Positions 7,943 through 15,370 are shown, numbered from the stretch's first letter. The stretch: 53,703 bases of DNA from Candidatus Magasanikbacteria bacterium RIFOXYC2_FULL_42_28 (GCA_001784435.1 MFQZ01000004.1:1-53703), one strand, 5' to 3'. Program-made: numbers and translations. Notes: a model not told the origin generated them from the sequence alone.

Positions 7943-10933
7943 ATGTCCAACATTCGCTGGTTTAAAGAACTCACAATCAAGGACGTTCCGCTCGTGGGTG
8001 GCAAAAACGCTTCCTTGGGCGAGATGTATCAAAAATTAAAGAAAAAGGGCGTGCCTGTTCCTAATGGTTTTGCGTTGACGGCTTCGGCCTATCGCGAATT
8101 TTTGACACATAATAAATTAGATAAAAGAATTAAACAGGCATTAAAAGGATTGGATGTAAAAAATGTGCGGGCGTTGTCGGCGGCGGGTAAACGGGTGCGG
8201 ACAATGATTTTGAGTGGTGAGTTTCCGTTAGAAATGAAAAAGGAGATTGGCGGTGCATATAAAAAATTGAGTGCCGACTCCCACCGCCCCCTCGCCCCCT
8301 CCTCGGGCAGGAGGGGGAATGCGACCGATGTGGCGGTGCGCTCGTCGGCGACCGCCGAGGACTTACCTGATGCTTCTTTCGCCGGCCAACAAGAAACATA
8401 TTTGAATGTGGTAGGTGAAAAAGCGCTTTTGGACGCGGTGCGAAAATGTTTAGCATCGTTATTTACCGATCGCGCGATTTCGTATCGTGAAGCCAAAGGT
8501 TTTGATCATTTTGCGGTGGCGCTTTCGGTTGGTGTGCAAAAAATGGTGCGTTCGGATTTGGGCTCGTCGGGCGTAATGTTTACCCTTGATACTGAAAGTG
8601 GTTTTAACGGCGTGGTTTTAATTAACGCGGCCTATGGTTTGGGCGAATATATTGTTAAGGGCCGGGTAACACCGGATCAATTTTTTGTTTTCAAAGATGG
8701 CGTGAAGCGTGGGTTTAAATCAATTGTCAGTCGCCGGCTGGGCACGAAAGACGCGCGTTTGGTTTATGGTAAAGGTGGCGGTACAAAATCAGAAAATGTA
8801 AAAATGTCTGATCAAAAGAAATTTTGTATTACCGAAGAGCAAGTGATTACGCTGGCCAAGTGGGGTGTAAAAATTGAAGAACATTATGGACACGCGATGG
8901 ATATTGAGTGGGCGTTGGACGGTCAAACGAACGAATTATTTATCGTGCAAGCGCGTTCGGAAACCGTGAAGGGTCGTTCAGACAAAACTGTCATTGAAAC
9001 CTATCGTTTAAAAAGTAAAAGTAAAATTTTAGCAACCGGAATTAGTGTTGGCCAAAAAATTGGGCAAGGGCGCGTGCGGATTATCAATTCCCCCAAACAA
9101 ATGAAACAGTTTAAGGCGGGCGAAGTGTTGGTAACGCGAATCACCGATCCTGATTGGGAACCAATTATGCGGGTGGCATCAGCGATTATTACCGAACAAG
9201 GTGGTAAAACTTCGCACGCGGCGATTGTCTCACGCGAATTAGGCGTGCCATGTATCGTGGGCGCAGTCAAAGTGCGACAACTTTTAAAACAAGGTCAAGA
9301 AGTGACGGCCTCGTGCGCGGATGGCGAAATCGGTTATATTTATCAAGGCCATTTGCCGTTTGAAGTGGAAAAAACCGAATTGAAAAATTTACCGGAAACA
9401 AAAACAAAAATAATGATGAATGTCGGCAATCCGGATTCGGCTTTTTCTTTGGCCAATATTCCGTGCGATGGCGTTGGTCTCGCGCGCGAAGAATTTATTT
9501 TCACCAATTTTATAAAAATTCATCCGCTGGCTTTAATAAATTTTGATAAATTAACTGATCACGCGGTAAAAACAAAAATTAACGAATTAACATTGGGTTA
9601 CACTGATAAAAAACAATTTTGTATTGATAAATTAGCCGAGGGTATCGCGTTTATCGCGACCGCCTTTTATCCGCATGATGTAATTGTGAGGTTGTCTGAT
9701 TTCAAAACTAATGAATACGCGACTTTAATCGGCGGAAAAGATTTTGAACCAAAAGAAGAAAATCCCATGATTGGTTGGCGGGGAGCGTCGCGCTATTATG
9801 ATCCCAAATACAAGCCCGGGTTTGCGTTGGAATGCGCGGCATTTAAAAAAGCGCGCGAACAGTGGGGCTTAAAAAATATTATTGTGATGGTGCCGTTTTG
9901 TCGCACGGTAGAAGAAGGTAAAAAAGTGTTGGCGGTGATGAAAGAATATGGTTTGGAGCGCGGCAAAGACGGCTTACAAGTATATGTAATGTGCGAAATC
10001 CCATCCAATGTAATTTTGGCCAAAGAATTTTCCGAAATTTTTGATGGGTTTTCGATTGGGTCCAATGATTTAACGCAATTGACTTTGGGAGTTGACCGTG
10101 ATTCGCAGTTAGTCGCGCATGTTTATGATGAAAATAATTTAGCGGTGAAGACATTGATTCGCCAAGTGATTGAAGTGGCGCATAAATATAAACGCAAAGT
10201 AGGTATTTGCGGACAAGCGCCCAGCGATTATCCGGAGTTCGCGCAATTTTTAGTGGCTGAAGGGATTGATAGTATTTCGTTAAATCCTGATACGGTAGTA
10301 AAAACAAAAATTAAAATTAGCGAAGAAGAAAAAAAGTTGGGTATTAACTTGTCATCCCGACTAAGTCGGGATCTCTCTAAAAATATCGCCACCAAAGCGT
10401 TGTCGGTATTAGGTGTAATTGGCTTGGCTTTGATGTTAACCGGTTATACTTGCGAGGCGGTGAATTATAATAAAAAGGCGGAAGAAATTAAAACGAGCGT
10501 GAACGCTCAACTCGCGGAATTTAAAAATGAATATCAGGCCGAATTGAAAAAAATTCAGGAGCGACCCCAGCATTATCAAGAAACCGGCCTTGCGCAATTT
10601 TATTTGAGTTACCCAAATGGGTGGATGATAAAACACAGTGAAAATAGAGTGGAGTTTTTTAGTCCTGATGGCCCCGGTGATTTTATAATTTTTTCAGGAG
10701 AAAATCGGTACGATCCAATGTTGGGAGAAAAAATTGCCACTGGCACCTGGTTTGGGTATGATTTTAAACGATTTAAACCGGTTATTCTCGCGGTTTCTTT
10801 ACAGACAAACAGTTATGAAGTAATGGAATTATACGAAACCGTTAACAAAAAATCAGTGAAAGTAATGGAATTTTTTGGTGATAGTGAAAATTTTGATAAT
10901 ATTTTAAACACGATTAAAGATTTTAAAATTTAA
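7943..10933 (+). CDS. ppsA: Phosphoenolpyruvate synthase with membrane-anchored C-terminal extension
   Basis: Residues 1 to about 795 form a complete PEP synthase (pyruvate + ATP to PEP + AMP + Pi). They comprise an N-terminal ATP-grasp domain (AVRSSATAEDLPDASFAGQQ at 131-150), a central phosphohistidine domain with catalytic H425 in GGKTSHAAIVS, and a C-terminal PEP/pyruvate barrel with catalytic C756 in GICGQAP. Known PpsA proteins end near residue 790-800. Here the frame continues for about 200 residues, with one hydrophobic helix (about 819-836), a charged coiled stretch, then an unrecognised domain of about 120 residues. A palindrome is embedded in frame at the junction (10354-10372), and a 9-bp hairpin insert lies at residues 113-127. 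The extension may be a gene fused by loss of a stop codon. The start is chosen at the first Met of the conserved N-terminus. Confidence 0.9.
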   Translation: MSNIRWFKELTIKDVPLVGGKNASLGEMYQKLKKKGVPVPNGFALTASAYREFLTHNKLDKRIKQALKGLDVKNVRALSAAGKRVRTMILSGEFPLEMKKEIGGAYKKLSADSHRPLAPSSGRRGNATDVAVRSSATAEDLPDASFAGQQETYLNVVGEKALLDAVRKCLASLFTDRAISYREAKGFDHFAVALSVGVQKMVRSDLGSSGVMFTLDTESGFNGVVLINAAYGLGEYIVKGRVTPDQFFVFKDGVKRGFKSIVSRRLGTKDARLVYGKGGGTKSENVKMSDQKKFCITEEQVITLAKWGVKIEEHYGHAMDIEWALDGQTNELFIVQARSETVKGRSDKTVIETYRLKSKSKILATGISVGQKIGQGRVRIINSPKQMKQFKAGEVLVTRITDPDWEPIMRVASAIITEQGGKTSHAAIVSRELGVPCIVGAVKVRQLLKQGQEVTASCADGEIGYIYQGHLPFEVEKTELKNLPETKTKIMMNVGNPDSAFSLANIPCDGVGLAREEFIFTNFIKIHPLALINFDKLTDHAVKTKINELTLGYTDKKQFCIDKLAEGIAFIATAFYPHDVIVRLSDFKTNEYATLIGGKDFEPKEENPMIGWRGASRYYDPKYKPGFALECAAFKKAREQWGLKNIIVMVPFCRTVEEGKKVLAVMKEYGLERGKDGLQVYVMCEIPSNVILAKEFSEIFDGFSIGSNDLTQLTLGVDRDSQLVAHVYDENNLAVKTLIRQVIEVAHKYKRKVGICGQAPSDYPEFAQFLVAEGIDSISLNPDTVVKTKIKISEEEKKLGINLSSRLSRDLSKNIATKALSVLGVIGLALMLTGYTCEAVNYNKKAEEIKTSVNAQLAEFKNEYQAELKKIQERPQHYQETGLAQFYLSYPNGWMIKHSENRVEFFSPDGPGDFIIFSGENRYDPMLGEKIATGTWFGYDFKRFKPVILAVSLQTNSYEVMELYETVNKKSVKVMEFFGDSENFDNILNTIKDFKI
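8295..8317. repeat. Palindromic GC-rich insert inside the PEP-synthase gene
   Basis: A perfect 9-bp stem (CCCCCTCCT / AGGAGGGGG) around a CGGGC loop. It falls in the linker just before the conserved AVRSSATAED motif and adds residues such as HRPLAPSSGRRGN without breaking frame. Similar C/G-run palindromes occur at 37113-37190 and 39856-39896, also inside genes. Confidence 0.65.
10354..10372. repeat. CCGACTnAGTCGG palindrome inside the PEP-synthase gene
   Basis: ATCCCGACTAAGTCGGGAT is encoded in frame as part of SSRLSRDL. It is the same palindrome family as the intergenic copies at 14450, 14586, 14636 and 15058. It sits at the boundary between the enzyme and its C-terminal extension. Confidence 0.75.
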
Positions 10934-10934
10934 T

Positions 10935-11171
10935 ATGGCAGAAAGAAAAAATCCGGCCGATGAGGCGGTGTTTGGTAATTTAGCCGATGATGTCGAAACA
11001 TCCCAGTTAGTAGAAGGCCTGTCTTCTTTAAGTAATTCTTTAGCGTTAGTTGGTGATGGTAAAGTGCGCAAAATTAAAACACGTCAAGATTTAGCAAAAG
11101 CGCTTGGTGTTGAAGATGTGAAACCAAATTCCAATCCAATTATTGTTGAAAAGTTAAATAACAACTCATAA
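10935..11171 (+). CDS. Small hypothetical protein, 78 aa
   Basis: No family recognised. The start codon is one base after the PEP-synthase stop, so the two are almost certainly co-transcribed and translationally coupled. The product is soluble, acidic at the N-terminus and lacks a membrane segment. A strong terminator follows 7 bases after the stop. Coding status rests on the tight spacing and host-like composition only. Confidence 0.55.
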   Translation: MAERKNPADEAVFGNLADDVETSQLVEGLSSLSNSLALVGDGKVRKIKTRQDLAKALGVEDVKPNSNPIIVEKLNNNS

Positions 11172-11178
11172 ATCCAAA

Positions 11179-11213
11179 CAAAAAAACGTCCCAAAAATTG
11201 AGACGTTTTTTTG
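11179..11213. terminator. Bidirectional intrinsic terminator
   Basis: AAAAAACGTC and GACGTTTTTTT pair around a CCAAAAATTGA loop, giving U-runs on both strands. It separates the plus-strand PEP-synthase operon from the converging disulfide-bond operon. Confidence 0.9.
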
Positions 11214-11222
11214 TTGTTCGTT

Positions 11223-11741
11223 CTATTTTTTATTGGCAAAATAAGCCACGACAGATAATCCAAACGCCGTTACCGCCATCAGCGGAATTGTAATATAACC
11301 ATAAGTCAAAACAAATTTCTGCGCGCAAGAAACCGAATAACCAACCACGCCACAGGCCACGCCCGACACTACGCCTAATTGTAACAGGTAATGATAAATT
11401 GCGATTAGTCCACCAATGACCGATAGCGGTAAAGTATAAGCAAGCATCGCACCGGCACGTTTTTTAGCAAAAGCGGTAATTAGTAAAATTACTTGCGGAT
11501 ACATAAAAATTCTTTGCGCCCAGCATAGTTTGCACGGTTCATAGCCGGCAATTTCGGAATAAAATAAACTGCCGAGCGTGGCAATGGTGACGGCCACGAG
11601 CGCCAAGTGTGGAGCGTATTTGCGAATCAGCTCACGGTATTTATGGTTTGGCCAGAAAATTATTAAAGCTAAATGTTTTAAAATTATAATTTGTCCGATA
11701 ATAGTGAGGATTGATAAAATCGTGGTGATAGTTGCGGTCAT
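11223..11741 (-). CDS. DsbB-like disulfide bond formation protein
   Basis: A 172-residue protein with about four or five membrane helices. It has the DsbB-type periplasmic cysteine pairs C70-x-x-C73 (GYEPCKLCWAQR) and C130/C139. DsbB re-oxidises a thiol oxidase partner and passes electrons to quinone. The upstream gene encodes a membrane-anchored thioredoxin-fold protein with CSHC, spaced 3 bases away, so the pair forms an extracytoplasmic disulfide-forming system. Such proteins would stabilise the Cys-rich exported proteins in this window. Which quinone is used cannot be told. Confidence 0.88.
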   Translation of the reverse strand: MTATITTILSILTIIGQIIILKHLALIIFWPNHKYRELIRKYAPHLALVAVTIATLGSLFYSEIAGYEPCKLCWAQRIFMYPQVILLITAFAKKRAGAMLAYTLPLSVIGGLIAIYHYLLQLGVVSGVACGVVGYSVSCAQKFVLTYGYITIPLMAVTAFGLSVVAYFANKK

Positions 11742-11744
11742 ATA

Positions 11745-12113
11745 TTAATTTAGTGGACAGCCGGTTTTGTCAGCCAATTCTTGCGGTGTAAATACGCGCG
11801 AGGTTTTTTCTCCATTTGAAAATACCCAAGTTGGATAGCTACTAATTCCCACGTCATTACAAACTGGTAATTGACCTTTGCCGTCGGGAGTGGAACATTC
11901 GGTGTAGGGGAGTAGTTTAGCGGATTTACCAAATTCGGCTTTTTGATCTTGGCAATGTGAGCACCAAAACGCGCCGTAAAAAATAGCGCCTTTGTCTTTT
12001 AAACAGCGCGCCAAATTGTCATATTGGCCCGGGCGAGATTTGGCGTAAAAAATTAGGCCGATTACTACGACAATGGTACCAATAATTAAAATAGTTGGTA
12101 AATATTTTTTCAT
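11745..12113 (-). CDS. Membrane-anchored thioredoxin-fold protein (DsbA-like partner)
   Basis: A 122-residue protein with an N-terminal hydrophobic anchor (residues 6-23) followed by a short thioredoxin-fold domain. The active site is C51-S-H-C54 in FYGAFWCSHC and the cis-proline loop is SYPTWV. The sequence resembles the thioredoxin-like domains found with VKOR or DsbB proteins. I start at the Met of MKKYLPTIL (12113) because it gives a clean signal-anchor; an in-frame Met lies 6 codons upstream, at the promoter. It is the first gene of a two-gene operon with the DsbB-like gene. The likely role is oxidation of exported proteins. Confidence 0.85.
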   Translation of the reverse strand: MKKYLPTILIIGTIVVVIGLIFYAKSRPGQYDNLARCLKDKGAIFYGAFWCSHCQDQKAEFGKSAKLLPYTECSTPDGKGQLPVCNDVGISSYPTWVFSNGEKTSRVFTPQELADKTGCPLN

Positions 12114-12119
12114 GGGTAT

Positions 12120-12148
12120 ATTGTAACACAAAAAATTTGTGATTTCAA
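12120..12148 (-). promoter_or_regulatory. Promoter of the disulfide-bond operon
   Basis: On the minus strand, TTGAAA and TACAAT are separated by exactly 17 bases. The -10 box ends 6 bases before the MKKYLP start codon, so the mRNA is nearly leaderless. Confidence 0.6.
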
Positions 12149-12560
12149 CATCTCACCAAGTGCTCCTGCGCGAGAAGCATTTGGTGAGATGGCGCAGGGG
12201 TGAAGGTGCGCGCCACACCTCACGCGGAACCGGACGGCTCAACACGTGCCTTCCTGGGGAGTGGGGCGACAGGCGCCCCACTCATGTCCGTCTTGACCGC
12301 ATACGCCGCAATAGGGCGCGCGAGCCAAAACAGGCGGTGAGACAAACTTTGGCTCACTCATTCGGCCGTCAACTGACGGTCGAGGGCGTGAACCATTGCG
12401 CTTCTCCTTGCGACCTTTGGGTCGCGGTTCGTGTTGTTTTTCGTCAAGCATGCGAATGCCGTGCTTGTTCTTCGGCCGTTCTGACGGCCGTCTCCAATCG
12501 TTCAACCCCACCTCCTCTCTTGGTTGAACTACCCAGGTATTTTCTCACATCCATCACCAG
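12149..12560 (-). other. GC-rich, hairpin-dense locus between the helicase and dsb genes
   Basis: This stretch is far more GC-rich than either neighbour and packed with short perfect inverted repeats. They are 12149-12159/12181-12191 (CATCTCACCAA), 12261-12281 (GTGGGGCG around ACAGG), 12322-12329/12348-12355 (GAGCCAAA), 12366-12379 (CCGTC/GACGG), 12410-12425 (GCGACC/GGTCGC), 12445-12467 (CAAGCA/TGCTTG), 12474-12489 (GGCCGT/ACGGCC) and 12500-12529 (GTTCAACC/GGTTGAAC). Stems occur both inside and outside the small ORF. It could be a structured RNA, or a cassette of the same kind as those at 26.9-31.8 kb. Two TTGACA/TTGACG boxes lie at about 12561-12578 on the minus strand, but I see no good -10. 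Confidence 0.65.
12239..12505 (-). CDS. Small basic zinc-knuckle protein (putative)
   Basis: An 88-residue ORF. The first half is strongly basic (RRPSERPKNKHGIR, RPKGRKEKRNGSRPR). Near the C-terminus is a CCHC zinc knuckle with exact retroviral spacing, C-x2-C-x4-H-x4-C (residues 66, 69, 74 and 79, CGVCGQDGHEWGAC). Basic region plus knuckle is the architecture of single-stranded nucleic-acid-binding proteins. I place the start at TTG 12505 because an AGGAGG lies 5 bases upstream; the GTG two codons earlier overlaps that site. The Shine-Dalgarno site sits in the loop of the GTTCAACC/GGTTGAAC hairpin. GC content is unlike the neighbours, which suggests transfer. Coding status is plausible, not proven; hairpins run through the ORF. 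Confidence 0.5.
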   Translation of the reverse strand: MNDWRRPSERPKNKHGIRMLDEKQHEPRPKGRKEKRNGSRPRPSVDGRMSEPKFVSPPVLARAPYCGVCGQDGHEWGACRPTPQEGTC

Positions 12561-12598
12561 CGTCAATATTTTTGTCAATTGTCTGTGGCTGTGGATAA

Positions 12599-14419
12599 CT
12601 AATTATTAATATTTTTTAATTTAATCTTCCCCATCACATGCAATTCGTTCATCGCGCGAGTTAAGGCGACATACAGCAAATCACGTTCAACCTTTTTAAT
12701 TTCCACGGCCAGTTCCGGTGGCAGATTGTCGGCGTTAGAATAGTTTTCGCTAATACCAACCAGGCAGACGATTTCAAATTCCACGCCTTGCGCTTCTTGT
12801 CGGCTTAAACAATGGACGCGTTTGTTATCGGCAAATTCTTTTTTAAATTCAGTAAGATATTCTTTGTCTTCGGCCAAAATGCCAATAGTGCCGGTACTCG
12901 CGTCGGTAATTATTTTTTTAATTTGCGTGATTTCTTCCATGGCTGATTCACAAATATATTCCTGCACCGGTTGGCCATCTTTAATCCCTATCGGAATCTG
13001 TACCGAATATCTCAGTGCGCGAATGTAAAGCAAAATTTGTTTGGTATTGCGGTAAACTTTTTGTAAAGCGACTAGACGGTTGGTTTCTACGGTTTCGCCA
13101 ATATCTCCCCAGTTTTTAATTGTGCCTAACTGTGTCTGCTGGGCCAGATCGCCAACATACACGACCGACTCCAGCCGGTGGTTTAGGCAAGTTTTAAGCA
13201 AAGACAATTGCTCGGGCAAGTAATTTTGAAATTCATCAATTATCATTAAATTGTATTGCGCCGGAAAGGCCTTGGTTTTTTTGCGATAAGTATTTCGTAT
13301 TGATTGTTCGTAATATTCTTTGTTGATAGTAAATTCTCCAAAAGTTTTAAGATGATAGTGTAATAAAATAGTTAAATCAAAGCGGTCTAAAGCACGTTCG
13401 TGTTTTTGTTTGGCAAATAATGCTAATTGGATTTTGTCAAAATAAAATTGATAAATTTCAGTCAGTAATACAAAAATATTTTTGTTATATTTCAAATCGG
13501 TTGGCAATTTTTTTAAAGTCGTAAGTTTGGCAAATTCATATAAGTTTTTTTCTTTTTCATTTTGTCCTGGGCGGATAATTATTTGATAATTTTCCAAACG
13601 CAATACCCTGAGCGCCCATTCGGCAAAAGTGATAATTTCAACGCCACGAATGCCAAGTTCAGGCAGTAGGTGAGAGAAGTAATCTCGCGTGCCAACATCT
13701 TGCACTAAAACTAAAATTGAATCAGCGGAAAATAGTTCGGTGGTTTCGGGAGATTGCATTAAGTAGGCGACACGGTGAAGCGCCATCGTGGTTTTGCCAG
13801 AGCCAGCTGGGCCGGAAATTACCAGTGGCCCAGGATAAGGCGCGCGCACGATTTGGTCTTGCGCTTTTTCCATTTGTTCAATTACTTCGGGCAATACGAA
13901 GCCGGGTTTTTGACGGGTAAAATGTTCTTGATAAATCAATTCGCGTGGGACAGCTGTGCTTTCGGTGGATAAAAATTTTAATTTGCCGTCCACAATCATG
14001 TATTGGTCTTTGCTAAGTAGTTGACCAGTTTGGATACTGCCGTCCGGGCGAGTGTAAGAAGCGGTCCCGGGATTTTCAAAACGTAAGGCAGCGGCTGGCG
14101 TTACCCACGAATATATTTTTTCATCATTAAAAGAAAATTTACCAAAATACATTGTTTTGGTTTCGTCATTAATTTTGAATTCACAGCGCGTGAAATATGG
14201 AGAAGGGTAGAGTTGTTTTAGATTTTCGATTTGGACATCGTTGTGCGCGGCGATGGTATATTGCGCGATCGCATCGCCCGGGTGCAGGGCTTGGGCGGTT
14301 TTTTTCATTACCGTTCCTTTGGTTTCACGCCGGGCAATATCACCAGTTATTTTTTCACGGACATGATTAACGTGTGTTCGGGCTTTATCTAGAAATTGTT
14401 TTTTAAGTTCTTCTTTCAT
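12599..14419 (-). CDS. HelD/UvrD-like superfamily 1 helicase or translocase
   Basis: About 606 residues from the Met of MKEELKKQF. Walker A is GPAGSGKTT (near residue 210), Walker B is IIDEFQNY, and motif VI is LYVALTRAMNELHV at the C-terminus. A long N-terminal charged helical region before Walker A is the layout of HelD (RNA-polymerase-associated) and of UvrD-like proteins with an N-terminal extension. It is shorter than typical HelD (about 690-770 residues). The likely role is ATP-driven translocation on nucleic acid, either rescuing RNA polymerase or repairing DNA; I cannot separate the two. It is the only gene on its transcript that I can see, followed by the GC-rich locus. Confidence 0.85.
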   Translation of the reverse strand: MKEELKKQFLDKARTHVNHVREKITGDIARRETKGTVMKKTAQALHPGDAIAQYTIAAHNDVQIENLKQLYPSPYFTRCEFKINDETKTMYFGKFSFNDEKIYSWVTPAAALRFENPGTASYTRPDGSIQTGQLLSKDQYMIVDGKLKFLSTESTAVPRELIYQEHFTRQKPGFVLPEVIEQMEKAQDQIVRAPYPGPLVISGPAGSGKTTMALHRVAYLMQSPETTELFSADSILVLVQDVGTRDYFSHLLPELGIRGVEIITFAEWALRVLRLENYQIIIRPGQNEKEKNLYEFAKLTTLKKLPTDLKYNKNIFVLLTEIYQFYFDKIQLALFAKQKHERALDRFDLTILLHYHLKTFGEFTINKEYYEQSIRNTYRKKTKAFPAQYNLMIIDEFQNYLPEQLSLLKTCLNHRLESVVYVGDLAQQTQLGTIKNWGDIGETVETNRLVALQKVYRNTKQILLYIRALRYSVQIPIGIKDGQPVQEYICESAMEEITQIKKIITDASTGTIGILAEDKEYLTEFKKEFADNKRVHCLSRQEAQGVEFEIVCLVGISENYSNADNLPPELAVEIKKVERDLLYVALTRAMNELHVMGKIKLKNINN

Positions 14420-14449
14420 AATATATAGATTATACATTTAAAATAAAAA

Positions 14450-14468
14450 ATCCCGACTTAGTCGGGAT
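14450..14468. repeat. CCGACTnAGTCGG palindrome
   Basis: ATCCCGACTTAGTCGGGAT, preceded on the plus strand by an A-run and lying 31 bases upstream of the helicase start. One of five copies of this palindrome in the window. Confidence 0.8.
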
Positions 14469-14585
14469 CTGGGCGATTATAATTTTTGAGTTTACTAAAT
14501 TGTTGTATGTAGTAAGTCATACTTGTGTGAATAGTATAAACTGAAATTTGGCATTTGTCAAGTGTTATAAATTGGCTGGTCGGAT

Positions 14586-14648
14586 GCCGACTCAGTCGGC
14601 ACAACTTTCTCCCGATTCAATACGGGATGCAAGCACCGACTCAGTCGG
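14586..14648. repeat. Pair of CCGACTCAGTCGG palindromes
   Basis: Two palindromes (14586-14600 and 14636-14648) flank a smaller CCCGATTCAATACGGG hairpin. The second is followed by TGCTCTAAATAGTTG, which resembles the tRNA-Asp segment TGCTCTAACCAGTTG, as does the sequence after the palindrome at 15058. The rest of 14469-14689 is AT-rich with no gene. Confidence 0.7.
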
Positions 14649-14689
14649 AATGCTCTAAATAGTTGTTTTATAAAAAATAAGCCACTAAG

Positions 14690-14763
14690 CGGGTCGGACG
14701 GGACTCGAACCCGCAACTTCTGCCGTGACAGGGCAGTGCTCTAACCAGTTGAACTACCGACCC
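14690..14763 (-). tRNA. tRNA-Asp (GTC)
   Basis: Cloverleaf on the minus strand: acceptor GGGTCGG/CCGACCC, D stem GTTC/GAGC, anticodon stem CTGCC/GGCAG with loop CTGTCAC (anticodon GTC), T arm GCGGG-TTCGAGT-CCCGT, discriminator G. No CCA is encoded. The flanks extend the acceptor stem (AAGCCATTAAGC upstream, GCTTAGTGGCTT downstream), and the downstream arm runs into a T-rich tract. The pre-tRNA could therefore fold into its own terminator-like helix. The 5' flank is the GIY-YIG element described next. Confidence 0.95.
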
Positions 14764-14773
14764 GCTTAATGGC

Positions 14774-15034
14774 TTACGCACCATGCTGTTCAAAGTACCA
14801 CTTTATGTATTTTGTATTTTTTGTTCGTTTTAGTCTGCTTTCAAGTTTAGTCGCCTCAGAATTTGTTTGAGAAATTATGGTTCCAATCAAAGTCCACGGC
14901 GATCCTGTTTTAGTATACTTTTCTTCTCCGTTATTATGTTCTTTAAATCGTCTTGTTATGTTATTGGTTTTCCCGATGTAGTATTTATTTCTTGATTGGC
15001 TGTGCAGTAAGTAGGTATAAAATATTTCCTCCAT
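14774..15034 (-). CDS. GIY-YIG endonuclease, stand-alone
   Basis: An 86-residue single GIY-YIG nuclease domain with YTYLL and YYIGKT (GIY and YIG strands), RRFKEHN (catalytic Arg) and TKLESRLKR (metal-binding Glu). Small proteins of this class (UPF0213/UvrC-N type) are common in CPR and Bacteroidota genomes and are sometimes mobile. It lies between the intact tRNA-Asp (10 bases downstream of the stop) and a 30-base duplicate of the tRNA 5' half. It is therefore the only gene of a 338-bp insertion bounded by direct repeats. Whether this nuclease made the insertion is inference. Confidence 0.88.
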   Translation of the reverse strand: MEEIFYTYLLHSQSRNKYYIGKTNNITRRFKEHNNGEEKYTKTGSPWTLIGTIISQTNSEATKLESRLKRTKNTKYIKWYFEQHGA

Positions 15035-15057
15035 ATATTTTAATTACCCAGCAACTT

Positions 15058-15074
15058 TCCCGACTTAGTCGGGA
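15058..15074. repeat. CCGACTnAGTCGG palindrome at the edge of the tRNA fragment
   Basis: TCCCGACTTAGTCGGGA directly abuts the duplicated tRNA-Asp fragment at 15075. The shared junction shows that the palindrome family and the tRNA duplication arose together or target the same place. Confidence 0.75.
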
Positions 15075-15104
15075 TGCTCTAACCAGTTGAACTACCGACC
15101 CGCT
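15075..15104 (-). pseudogene. tRNA-Asp 5'-half duplicate
   Basis: Thirty bases identical to 14737-14766, covering the 5' flank, acceptor strand, D arm and start of the anticodon arm of tRNA-Asp. They are in the same orientation, 338 bp upstream. It lacks the rest of the tRNA. It lies directly downstream of a good promoter (15155-15183), so it probably marks the original 5' end of the tRNA gene. Confidence 0.9.
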
Positions 15105-15154
15105 AATTATTCTAAATTGTTTTATATTAATTACTACAAATTTTTAACAAGTTA

Positions 15155-15183
15155 ATTATAGTATATTTTTTGATTTTCGTCAA
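15155..15183 (-). promoter_or_regulatory. Promoter for tRNA-Asp (now displaced)
   Basis: On the minus strand TTGACG and TATAAT are separated by exactly 17 bases. Transcription would start about 45 bases before the truncated tRNA copy and run through the GIY-YIG gene into the intact tRNA. Confidence 0.75.
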
Positions 15184-15196
15184 GACCAACCTAAAA

Positions 15197-15280
15197 TAAA
15201 AAAACCCGGTAAGCGTCCGAACGAGCGAGAGTCAAAGGAGGGGGATGACTCCACTACGTTCGAACACTTACCAGGTCTTT
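15197..15280 (-). terminator. Long branched terminator of the infC operon
   Basis: Arms around CCCGGTAAGcGTcCGAACG and CGTTCGAACACTTACCaGG pair over about 20 bases. An inner GAGTCA/TGACTC stem gives a branched hairpin. On the minus strand it ends in a run of seven U residues. It would stop transcripts from rplT before the tRNA-Asp promoter. It is larger than a normal terminator and could also be a mobile palindrome. Confidence 0.65.
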
Positions 15281-15370
15281 AATAACTATTAAATAATTAT
15301 ACCGCACCGCCACAACCCTGTCAAGTCCTTAATTTAAGGCAAATTTTCTCAAACTGTGGATAACTCTTGT

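Noticed and set aside
12149..12560. RNase P RNA candidate
   Set aside because: The size and GC content fit, but I could not find the conserved GAGGAAAGTC-type or ACAGAAA-type regions on either strand.
12139..12609. A 156-codon plus-strand frame across the GC-rich locus
   Set aside because: It crosses all the hairpins, lacks an SD site, and its peptide has no recognisable pattern, whereas the minus strand has an SD site and a zinc knuckle.
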